Source: Methanomicrobiales archaeon (GTDB lineage: Archaea; Halobacteriota; Methanomicrobia; Methanomicrobiales; JACTUA01). From it: a stretch of 6,268 nt of DNA. The stretch covers positions 1 to 6,268 of the forward strand of contig JAJRCM010000133.1 of assembly GCA_028678965.1 (NCBI GenBank). Reading direction: 5' to 3'. The notes below the pieces were generated by a model that was not told the origin of the DNA, searched no databases, and saw only the letters and a list, made by a program, of their open reading frames with translations. Position 1 is the stretch's first letter. Each line of letters opens with the position of its first letter. The translations under genes and the position numbers were made by a program. Below are positions 1 through 5,784 of this stretch, in pieces.

Positions 1-324
1 ACATTCTTCGTGGGGTTGCTTTTTGCCGTTATCCTCGCCATCATCATCTCGCTTATTTCCATCATCGGCATCATCCGCTTTGCCCGGACTGGAAGCATGG
101 GAGATGCTTTCAACTTCGGTGCCATCTTGACCCATATTGGGAAAATCGGTTGGATCTCGTACGTAGTTTCCCTCATCATTGTCGGCGTCGTCTACATGGT
201 TGTCGCAGTCATTATTAACCTCATCCCATTTATCGGAGGCTTCCTCAATTTCATCATCATGCCGGCATACGCGATATTCATCTACCGGGACCTGACTTTG
301 ATTTACGATAGTGTACCAGCCTGA
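1..324 (+). CDS. DUF4013-like membrane protein, 3' end only
   Basis: Partial gene: the reading frame is open to base 1 (visible residues begin T-F-F-V-G), so the GTG at 10 is probably internal and the true start lies upstream. About 107 residues are visible. They show a hydrophobic Ile-rich segment, then a short polar link with R-F-A-R-T-G-S-M-G-D-A-F-N-F-G, then two more hydrophobic segments ending in Y-R-D-L-T-L-I-Y-D. The pattern of an ARTG..GDAFNFG link followed by an I-G-W-x-x-Y helix and a terminal hydrophobic hairpin is what I recall from archaeal DUF4013 membrane proteins. The function of that family is not known to me, and membrane location is inferred from hydrophobicity. It is followed by an oligo-T tract and looks like a unit separate from the downstream biosynthetic operon. 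Family assignment is from memory of the motif, not from a search. Confidence 0.75.
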   Translation, partial: TFFVGLLFAVILAIIISLISIIGIIRFARTGSMGDAFNFGAILTHIGKIGWISYVVSLIIVGVVYMVVAVIINLIPFIGGFLNFIIMPAYAIFIYRDLTLIYDSVPA

Positions 325-341
325 TTAAACCCAATACTCCC

Positions 342-347
342 TTTTTT
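342..347 (+). terminator. oligo-T tract after the DUF4013-like gene
   Basis: A run of six T lies 18 nt after the stop codon of the membrane-protein gene, with no clear stem before it. Archaeal RNA polymerase commonly terminates at U-rich tracts without a hairpin, so this is a plausible transcript end. The inference rests on position and composition only. Confidence 0.4.
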
Positions 348-369
348 CGTGTCTGATTACTAAATCACC

Positions 370-383
370 AAGGTTTTTATAGC
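370..383 (+). promoter_or_regulatory. BRE/TATA-like promoter of the cimA-ilvB-ilvN operon
   Basis: The stretch AAGG followed by TTTTTATA (TATA part 374-381) resembles an archaeal BRE plus TATA box. An initiation site about 25 nt downstream would fall near 402-405, leaving a leader of roughly 15-18 nt before the GTG at 421. This short leader contains only a weak ribosome-binding candidate (GGTG at 404-407). It is the only good TATA-like box between the upstream stop codon and the operon. Confidence 0.5.
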
Positions 384-416
384 AATGGCATCAACATTGA
401 ACCGGTGCAACCCACT

Positions 417-440
417 ATGAGTGATCGTTTTATTCGCTGA
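417..440 (+). other. 7-codon ORF overlapping the cimA start, possible old start codon
   Basis: An ATG at 417 opens a seven-codon frame (M-S-D-R-F-I-R, then TGA) that overlaps the GTG start of the cimA-like gene in another frame. M-S-D-R-F-I-R would join well to the conserved F-F-D-T-T-L-R-D-G of the family, so this may be the original start, now out of frame. It could equally be a translated leader ORF, a sequencing error, or chance. See the matching finding. Confidence 0.35.
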
Positions 441-1932
441 ACGAATCCGTTTTTTTGACACCACCCTGCGGGATGGTGAACAGACACCTGGTGTCTCGTT
501 ATCACCTGATAAAAAATTGAAGATCGCCACCAAGCTCGCCGATATCGGTGTGCATGTCATCGAGGTGGGATCAGCTGCTGCTTCTGAAGGAGAACGGCAG
601 GCCATCCGTCTCATTGCTGATGCAGGCCTCACCGCAGAGATCTGCACCTATGTGCGGGCTACACGGGGGGATATAGACTATGCTGCCGACTATGGAGCTG
701 ATTCTGTCCACCTTGTCATTCCAGTGAGCGACCTCCATATCCAGAAGAAACTGCGAAAGACGCGAGAGGACGTCATGCGGATGGCACTGGAGGGGGTTAC
801 CTATGCAAAGGAACGAGGTCTCATTGTCGAACTCTCCGGAGAGGATGCCTCCCGAGCAGACCAGGACTATGTCTTCCGCGTCTTCTCCAATGGTGTTGAA
901 GCGGGGGCTGATCGCCTCTGCTTCTGTGATACGGTAGGATTCCTCACTCCTGAACGGACACGGGAGATCATACCCCGCCTGTCCATTGCCCCCCTGAGCA
1001 TCCATTGTCATGATGATTTTGGCTTTGCTCTAGCAAATACCATCGCAGCCCTCCAATCAGGCGCAAGCTGCGCTCATGCCACGATCAATGGGCTGGGGGA
1101 GCGAGCCGGTAACACGCCATTTGAGGAGCTGGTGATGAACCTTGAGATTCTCTACGGGCAAAAAACGGGTATCAAAACAGAGGAAATTTTCTCTCTCGCC
1201 ACTCTCGTCTCCCACCTCACCGGAGTTCCGCTGCCTACCAACAAGGCGATTGTAGGGGAGATGGCCTTCACCCATGAGAGTGGGGTTCATACGCACGGTG
1301 TCCTGCGAGACGCGAGCACCTACGAGCCAGTGAAGCCGGAGCTGGTAGGAAGAAAACGGCGCATCATGCTGGGGAAACATTCAGGTACGGCAAGCGTGGC
1401 AGCTGCCCTCGTTGAACATGACTATCATCCCAGCGAAGTCCAGCTCAAGGAGATTGTGACGAGGATTAAAGGGATCGGGGACGAGGGAAAGCGTATCACT
1501 GATGCGGATCTCCTTGCCGTTGCCGATGCGGTGCTCAACCTCGAACGAAAGCCGGTCCTTTCTCTCCAGCAGTTCACCGTGGTAAGCGGGAGCAATGTCA
1601 TCCCTACAGCCTCAGTAATCCTAACGGTCCATGGTGAAGAGATCACGAATGCCTCGACCGGCGCTGGTCCGGTGGATGCTGCCATCGGCGCTCTTCGCCG
1701 ATCGGTGGCTGATGTAGCGGAGATACGGCTTGAGGATTACCACGTGGATGCCATCACCGGCGGAACGGATGCGCTGGTGGAGGTAACGGTAAAATTAAGT
1801 AAAGACGGGAAGATAATTACGTCTCGTGGCGCCCGCACCGACATTATCATGGCCAGCGTCGAAGCGGTGATCGCCGGAATGAACAGACTACTAAGGGAAG
1901 AACATGAAGACCGGAGCAAAAATCCTGGTTGA
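421..1932 (+). CDS. cimA: (R)-citramalate synthase (LeuA/CimA family)
   Basis: Predicted to condense pyruvate with acetyl-CoA to (R)-citramalate, the first step of the threonine-independent route to 2-oxobutyrate and isoleucine; cytoplasmic. The 503 residues match the full length of LeuA/CimA enzymes. The N-terminal TIM barrel carries FFDTTLRDGEQTPGV (R17, D18, E20), a GEDASR segment (E141), the metal-binding HCHDDFG (H195, H197), NGLGERAGNTP (223-233) and FTHESGVHTHG (284-293). The C-terminal LeuA-type regulatory domain covers about 380-490 and includes GAGPVDAAIGALR and TGGTDALVEV. Overall resemblance to the methanogen CimA I remember, and the ilvB/ilvN neighbours, favour citramalate over 2-isopropylmalate synthase, but the two paralogues are hard to separate by eye. 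The start is GTG; the codon just before it in frame is TGA, so no longer in-frame protein exists. The last residues lie in the ilvB overlap and appear to be a non-conserved tail. Confidence 0.85.
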   Translation: MIVLFAERIRFFDTTLRDGEQTPGVSLSPDKKLKIATKLADIGVHVIEVGSAAASEGERQAIRLIADAGLTAEICTYVRATRGDIDYAADYGADSVHLVIPVSDLHIQKKLRKTREDVMRMALEGVTYAKERGLIVELSGEDASRADQDYVFRVFSNGVEAGADRLCFCDTVGFLTPERTREIIPRLSIAPLSIHCHDDFGFALANTIAALQSGASCAHATINGLGERAGNTPFEELVMNLEILYGQKTGIKTEEIFSLATLVSHLTGVPLPTNKAIVGEMAFTHESGVHTHGVLRDASTYEPVKPELVGRKRRIMLGKHSGTASVAAALVEHDYHPSEVQLKEIVTRIKGIGDEGKRITDADLLAVADAVLNLERKPVLSLQQFTVVSGSNVIPTASVILTVHGEEITNASTGAGPVDAAIGALRRSVADVAEIRLEDYHVDAITGGTDALVEVTVKLSKDGKIITSRGARTDIIMASVEAVIAGMNRLLREEHEDRSKNPG

Positions 1933-3580
1933 AGGACTGCAGCGCGAAGGGGTGGAAATTATCTTTGGCTACCCCGGCGGTGTAGTGCTGCCGATCTATG
2001 ATGAACTCTACGAGTCATCATTACGGCACATCCTGGTGAGACATGAACAGGCAGCAGCCCATGCCGCCGACGGGTATGCACGGGCCAGCGGCCGGGTAGG
2101 GGTATGTCTCGCCACCTCCGGCCCCGGCGCCTGCAATCTCGTCACCGGGATTGCCACCGCTTATATGGACTCTGTTCCGATTGTGGCACTGACCGGGCAG
2201 GTTCCCACGAACCTCCTGGGTAATGATGCCTTCCAGGAAGCTGATATCACCGGCATCACCATGCCCATCACCAAGCATAACTACCTGGTGAAAAAGACTG
2301 CTGAACTTGGTAGGATTATCAAAGAGGCGTTTTTCATTGCCCGTACCGGAAGACCTGGACCGGTACTGATCGATCTCCCCAAAGATGTGAGCACTACCGC
2401 GGTCGATGAGACAAAGGCTTTTCCCAAGGAGATTACTCTCCGTGGTTATAAGCCAACCGTGACCGGGCATGCAAAGCAGATAACTAAAGCGGTGGAGCTC
2501 ATCCAGAATGCTGAACGGCCTATCATATATGCCGGAGGGGGGGTCATCTCATCAGATGCTTCCGCAGAGCTCGTTGAGTTCGCTGAATGCATGGGGATTC
2601 CGGTCACCACCACCCTGATGGGTTTGAGTTGCATACCCTGTGACCATCCCCTGAACCTGGGCATGTTGGGGATGCACGGTACCGAATATGCCAATTTTGC
2701 GATCACCGAATCCGATCTCCTGATAGCCATCGGGGTGAGATTTGATGATCGCGTCACGGGTAAGGTACAGACCTTTGCCCCCCATGCGGTTATCATCCAT
2801 ATCGATGTGGACCCTGCAGAGATTGGGAAGAATAAAAAGGTGGATGTTCCGATTGTGGGGGATGCCCGATCGATACTCCAGGCAATGATCGCCCAGCTGA
2901 ACCGATGCTCGGGGAGAGAGAAATGGCTTGAGCGGATTCGGCACTGGAAGAACAAGCATCCCCTCCGTTACAAGGAAGACGGCTGTCTGCGTCCCCAGTT
3001 CATCATCCAGCAACTCTCCAACCTTCTCAAAGGGGAAGGGATCATTGTGAGTGAGGTGGGGCAGAACCAGATGTGGACGGCGCAGTATTATTGCTTCCGA
3101 AAGCCGAGATCCTGGCTCACCTCAGGGGGTCTGGGGACGATGGGATACGGATTCCCCGCCTCGATGGGTGCTCACTTTGCCCGTCCAGATGAGACGGTTT
3201 TTGATATAGCCGGAGACGGTTCTTTCCAGATGAATATCCAGGAGCTGGGGACGGTCGCTCATTACCGCATACCGGTGAAGGTGGCAATATTGAACAACAT
3301 GTATCTCGGGATGGTCCGGCAATGGCAGGAACTCTTCTATGACCGTCGGTATTCCTATACCGAATTGCCCTCCATCGATTTCGCCAAGATAGCCGCTGCC
3401 TATGGTGTGGATGGGATGAGGGTAGAGTCCTGTGATGAAGTGGTTCCGGCGCTGACGGCAGCGATAGAGACTGATGGACCATTCGTCATCGATTTCCGGA
3501 TTGAACGGGAAGAGAATGTCTTTCCCATGGTGCCGGCAGGTGCCGCGATCAATGAGATGATCGGGGGGCACCCCCGATGA
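1904..3580 (+). CDS. ilvB: acetolactate synthase, large catalytic subunit
   Basis: ThDP-dependent enzyme condensing pyruvate with a second pyruvate (acetolactate, for valine and leucine) or with 2-oxobutyrate (acetohydroxybutyrate, for isoleucine); works with the IlvN regulatory subunit. Its 558 residues are typical of the family. The N-terminal Pyr domain has FGYPGGVVLPIYDEL and the catalytic glutamate E48 in RHEQAAAHAADGYAR; the middle domain spans about 190-350; the C-terminal PP domain holds the ThDP/Mg motif GDGS (437-440) with NN at 464-465, then GMVRQWQELF. W474 aligns with the tryptophan that in E. coli AHAS II favours 2-oxobutyrate as acceptor, which fits a partner of citramalate synthase. 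The end, PMVPAGAAINEMIGG, is family-typical. The ATG at 1904 gives the usual MKTGAK N-terminus and has a purine-rich AAGGGAAG just upstream, although it lies inside the preceding gene. Confidence 0.97.
   Translation: MKTGAKILVEGLQREGVEIIFGYPGGVVLPIYDELYESSLRHILVRHEQAAAHAADGYARASGRVGVCLATSGPGACNLVTGIATAYMDSVPIVALTGQVPTNLLGNDAFQEADITGITMPITKHNYLVKKTAELGRIIKEAFFIARTGRPGPVLIDLPKDVSTTAVDETKAFPKEITLRGYKPTVTGHAKQITKAVELIQNAERPIIYAGGGVISSDASAELVEFAECMGIPVTTTLMGLSCIPCDHPLNLGMLGMHGTEYANFAITESDLLIAIGVRFDDRVTGKVQTFAPHAVIIHIDVDPAEIGKNKKVDVPIVGDARSILQAMIAQLNRCSGREKWLERIRHWKNKHPLRYKEDGCLRPQFIIQQLSNLLKGEGIIVSEVGQNQMWTAQYYCFRKPRSWLTSGGLGTMGYGFPASMGAHFARPDETVFDIAGDGSFQMNIQELGTVAHYRIPVKVAILNNMYLGMVRQWQELFYDRRYSYTELPSIDFAKIAAAYGVDGMRVESCDEVVPALTAAIETDGPFVIDFRIEREENVFPMVPAGAAINEMIGGHPR
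3560..3578 (+). promoter_or_regulatory. GC-rich hairpin covering the ilvN start
   Basis: ATCGGGGG (3560-3567), loop GCA, CCCCCGAT (3571-3578) form a perfect 8-bp stem. The 5' arm holds the G-run that is the best ribosome-binding candidate for ilvN, and the 3' arm includes the A and T of its ATG at 3577. In the mRNA this should block independent initiation and make ilvN translation depend on ribosomes finishing ilvB, whose stop overlaps the start as ATGA. The stem is seen directly; its role is inferred. Confidence 0.55.
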
Positions 3581-4080
3581 AAGCCCATACACTGAGCGTA
3601 CTTGTGGAGAATAAGGCAGGAGTACTCTCCCGGGTCGCGGGTCTCTTCAGCCGGCGGGGATTTAACATCGAGAGTCTCGCAGTGGGCACCTGTGAGGAGC
3701 CCACCATGAGCCGCATGACCATTGTTGTCTTTGCCGATGATGCCCAGATTGAACAGGTCCAGAAGCAGCTGAACAAGCTTATCGATGTGATCAAGGTCTC
3801 GGATATTACTGATATTGAGACAGTGGATAGGGAACTAGCCCTGATAAAGGTGAACGCTGAACCTGGCACGGGACGGTCAGAAGTGATGCAAATTGCAGGC
3901 ATCTTCAGAGCTCAGATTGTCGATGTCGGAGCAAAAACACTGGTACTCGAGGTGACCGGTGATACGGTCAAGATTGATGCTCTGGAGAAACTCCTGCGGC
4001 AGTATGGGGTGAAGGAGCTCTTAAGAACTGGTAAAATCGCCATGCTTCGTGGCGCGAAAACGGTTAAGAGTGAGAAATAA
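3577..4080 (+). CDS. ilvN: acetolactate synthase, small regulatory subunit
   Basis: Regulatory partner of IlvB; in this family it raises activity of the catalytic subunit and confers feedback inhibition by branched-chain amino acids, usually valine. The 167 residues match the usual 160-170. Residues about 3-75 form an ACT domain with HTLSVLVENKAGVLSRVAGLFSRRGFNIESL, whose G-V-L-S-R-V and N-I-E-S-L elements are family hallmarks. Residues about 80-160 form the second ALS small-subunit domain (RELALIKVNAE, then GDTVKIDALEKLLRQYGVKELLRTGKIAMLRG). The ATG overlaps the ilvB stop in an ATGA junction, indicating translational coupling, and sits in a stable hairpin. It is probably the last gene of the operon, since a T-rich gap with new promoter signals follows; ketol-acid reductoisomerase is not encoded next. 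Confidence 0.96.
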   Translation: MKAHTLSVLVENKAGVLSRVAGLFSRRGFNIESLAVGTCEEPTMSRMTIVVFADDAQIEQVQKQLNKLIDVIKVSDITDIETVDRELALIKVNAEPGTGRSEVMQIAGIFRAQIVDVGAKTLVLEVTGDTVKIDALEKLLRQYGVKELLRTGKIAMLRGAKTVKSEK

Positions 4081-4103
4081 ACTTCTTTTTCGCTTCCCTT
4101 TGC
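4081..4103 (+). terminator. T-rich end of the cimA-ilvB-ilvN operon
   Basis: Directly after the ilvN stop the plus strand is pyrimidine-rich with T runs at 4086-4090 and 4099-4101 and no clear stem. This fits archaeal U-tract termination, and TATA-like boxes for the next unit begin within 35 bp. Confidence 0.4.
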
Positions 4104-4112
4104 AGATACCTG

Positions 4113-4139
4113 CCATATAAATCGATTCTGTTATATGTT
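4113..4139 (+). promoter_or_regulatory. TATA-like elements upstream of the small protein and symporter
   Basis: Two candidates lie here: CATATAAAT (4114-4122), predicting initiation near 4143-4146 and a leader of about 18 nt, and TTATATGTT (4131-4139), predicting initiation near 4160 and an almost leaderless mRNA for the ATG at 4163. The small ORF has no well-spaced ribosome site (AAGG at 4158-4162 is too close to the ATG), which makes a leaderless or near-leaderless start plausible. Confidence 0.45.
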
Positions 4140-4162
4140 AACATGCTGCATAAGAGCAAGGT

Positions 4163-4273
4163 ATGCTACTAGGACTTCCATTACTGACGGTTGTGGTTGT
4201 CGGGGGCGTCGTCCTCGTTGCCATTATTGCATTGCTCATCTGGGGTCTTCGATTTAAGGAGGTTGACGTATGA
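4163..4273 (+). CDS. 36-residue single-span membrane protein, putative symporter accessory subunit
   Basis: A small gene fills most of the gap before the symporter. It begins M-L-L-G-L-P-L-L-T and is almost wholly hydrophobic (V/L/I/G/A) from residue 4 to 29, with G14-G15 in the middle and W27 near the membrane edge, then the charged tail R-F-K-E-V-D-V. This predicts one transmembrane helix with, by the positive-inside rule, a cytoplasmic C-terminus. Its TGA overlaps the symporter ATG as ATGA, and the strong AAGGAGGT ribosome site of the symporter lies within its last codons, so the two are almost certainly co-translated. Tiny single-helix partners are known for secondary transporters, for example MetS for the MetP transporter, and short accessory proteins have been annotated next to methanogen SSS symporters. 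A role in assembly or stability of the symporter is inferred; no family was confirmed. Confidence 0.72.
   Translation: MLLGLPLLTVVVVGGVVLVAIIALLIWGLRFKEVDV
4256..4263 (+). promoter_or_regulatory. strong ribosome-binding site of the symporter
   Basis: AAGGAGGT lies 6 nt before the ATG at 4270 and matches the 3' end of archaeal 16S rRNA closely. It is much the best ribosome site in the window and fixes the symporter start. It is located inside the last codons of the 36-residue gene, so the symporter can be initiated both directly and by coupling. Confidence 0.75.
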
Positions 4274-5775
4274 TTGATCCCATCGCCGCTGGTCTGGTCG
4301 CCATTTATTTTATCGCCATGATCGGGATCGGGATCTGGGCATCAAAGAAGATCCAGACAATGTCTGATTACGTTGTTGCCGGACGATCACTCGGATTCTG
4401 GCTCTTCCTGATGCTCATGATCGGATCGGTATGTAGTGGAATGTCACTTCTTGGTGTATCCGGACTTGGATATAATGCCGGCTGGCCTACCATCTGGGAG
4501 CAGATCGCCGTCCCCCTCTCCATTAGTTTTTGCATAATCTTTTTTGGTGCAAAAATGCACAGAATTGCGAAAGAGCGAGGATACATCACTGTTCAGGATT
4601 ACCTTGCTCACCGGTATGAGAGCCCAAAAACTCTCCGTGGGCTGAGTGCGATTGCAGGTATCATCGTATCCATGATATATCTTGCAGGCCAGTATACTGC
4701 CGTGAGCATTGTCCTGATGTGGCTCTTTAGTATCCCTCACTGGCTAGCACTTCTTATTGGTGCAGCAATCGTGACCGCGTATACGGTTATTGGCGGCCTG
4801 TATGCGGTAACCTGGACTACACTGGTTCAAGGGCTCATCCTGATAATTGGGGTACTTGTCATGGCTCCCCTGGTTATCATGACAGCTGGAGGGCTCACGC
4901 ACATCAATGAGGTCATGGCTGCAGGAAAACCGGGATTTGTTGATCCATGGGTACTGAGCGGAACGTTCACTCCACCCTATATCATCTCCTTTTTCCTCCT
5001 CCTCGTTATTGGGCTTGCCTGTGCACCGCATATCATCAATAATCTTCTCGCGGTGAAAGATGCAAAATATTTCCGATGGACACCGCTCGTTGCCTTTGTT
5101 ATTTACGGGATAGTCATGTTCCTCCTCAAGTTTGCAGGTTTTGCTGGATTCGTCCTGGTGAGGGAAGGGGCAATCACGTTACCGGCAGTGAAGAATGCTG
5201 GGGATTTTGTTTTTGTCTACGGGGTGCAGTATGCGATGCCCAGTATGTTCCTGTGGGGGGTATTTGCAGTGATTGTTCTTGCTGCGGTGATGTCCACCAC
5301 TGACCGGCTCATGCTTACCATAGGTACCTACTTCAGCTGGGATGTTTACCGTAACCTCCTCAAACCAAGCGCTTCCGATGAAGAGGTTCTGTGGATCAGC
5401 AAGATATCGGTCTTTGCGGCGGCACTTATCACCCTAGTACTCGCTATCAGTCCACCGGATGCTCTTGTCTGGCTCATCTGGGCAGGTATCGGGATTATGT
5501 TTGCTACCTTTGCCGTCCCATTCCTTGCCGGCCTCTACTGGCGAGGGGCCACACGTGAGGGGGCTATCGCAAGTATGGCACTGGGATTACTTACTGCTCT
5601 TGCTTTTGGAGGAATTTCCTACTTCAAGATTATGGCACTCCCGGTGCATTTCAGTCTATTTGGGGCTGTTATTTCTTTCCTAGCTATGGTTGTGGTGAGT
5701 ATGATGACTCCCAAAACGAGTACCTCAGTTCTGGATGAAACCTTTACCGGACCGTTCATCCAACCAAAAAAATAA
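4270..5775 (+). CDS. sodium:solute symporter (SSS) family transporter
   Basis: Integral membrane protein of 501 residues, predicted to import a small solute with Na+; the substrate cannot be told from the sequence. About 13 hydrophobic helices are seen, near 5-24, 43-65, 76-94, 125-145, 157-180, 185-206, 234-255, 271-298, 318-344, 377-393, 397-421, 430-450 and 459-479, as expected for the LeuT-fold SSS family. Family motifs include DYVVAGRSLGFW (33-44), ITVQDYLAHRYES (106-118), AYTVIGGLYAVTWTTLVQG (170-188) and the eighth-helix-type AAVMSTTDRLML (338-349), where S342 and T343 are candidate ligands of the conserved Na2 site, followed by WDVYRNLLKP. WRGATREGAIASM (424-436) is also typical. The ATG has an excellent ribosome site and overlaps the stop of a 36-residue membrane protein. 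It is read towards a convergent HTH gene. Nothing links it directly to the amino-acid operon except position. Confidence 0.92.
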   Translation: MIDPIAAGLVAIYFIAMIGIGIWASKKIQTMSDYVVAGRSLGFWLFLMLMIGSVCSGMSLLGVSGLGYNAGWPTIWEQIAVPLSISFCIIFFGAKMHRIAKERGYITVQDYLAHRYESPKTLRGLSAIAGIIVSMIYLAGQYTAVSIVLMWLFSIPHWLALLIGAAIVTAYTVIGGLYAVTWTTLVQGLILIIGVLVMAPLVIMTAGGLTHINEVMAAGKPGFVDPWVLSGTFTPPYIISFFLLLVIGLACAPHIINNLLAVKDAKYFRWTPLVAFVIYGIVMFLLKFAGFAGFVLVREGAITLPAVKNAGDFVFVYGVQYAMPSMFLWGVFAVIVLAAVMSTTDRLMLTIGTYFSWDVYRNLLKPSASDEEVLWISKISVFAAALITLVLAISPPDALVWLIWAGIGIMFATFAVPFLAGLYWRGATREGAIASMALGLLTALAFGGISYFKIMALPVHFSLFGAVISFLAMVVVSMMTPKTSTSVLDETFTGPFIQPKK

Positions 5776-5784
5776 CCTTTTTTT
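5766..5784. terminator. compact bidirectional oligo-T terminator
   Basis: Seven A (5766-5772), TAACC, then seven T (5778-5784) lie across the 7-bp gap between convergent genes. The T run serves the plus-strand symporter transcript and the A run, read as T on the other strand, serves the minus-strand HTH gene. The A run encodes the last lysines of the symporter and the T run reaches into the stop codon of the HTH gene. The arms could also pair as a weak A-U hairpin. Confidence 0.6.

Noticed and set aside
10..12. GTG at 10 as the true start of the DUF4013-like gene
   Set aside because: The frame stays open to the window edge, no ribosome site is visible, and the visible part looks like only the C-terminal portion of the family.
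325..420. Possible amino-acid-responsive attenuator or riboswitch before the cimA-like gene
   Set aside because: The predicted leader is only about 15-18 nt and contains no run of Ile, Val or Leu codons and no stem followed by a T tract.
571..1011. Minus-strand 146-codon open frame opposite the cimA-like gene
   Set aside because: It is antisense to the conserved catalytic barrel, lacks any recognisable domain, and its composition is that of a shadow frame.
2021..3592. Several minus-strand frames of 120-170 codons opposite ilvB
   Set aside because: They overlap each other in different frames and lie opposite a full-length, strongly conserved enzyme; none has a plausible start signal or domain.
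5076..5303. 75-codon plus-strand frame inside the symporter
   Set aside because: It is out of frame within conserved membrane helices and is rich in Cys/Arg in no known pattern; it is a shadow of the symporter.
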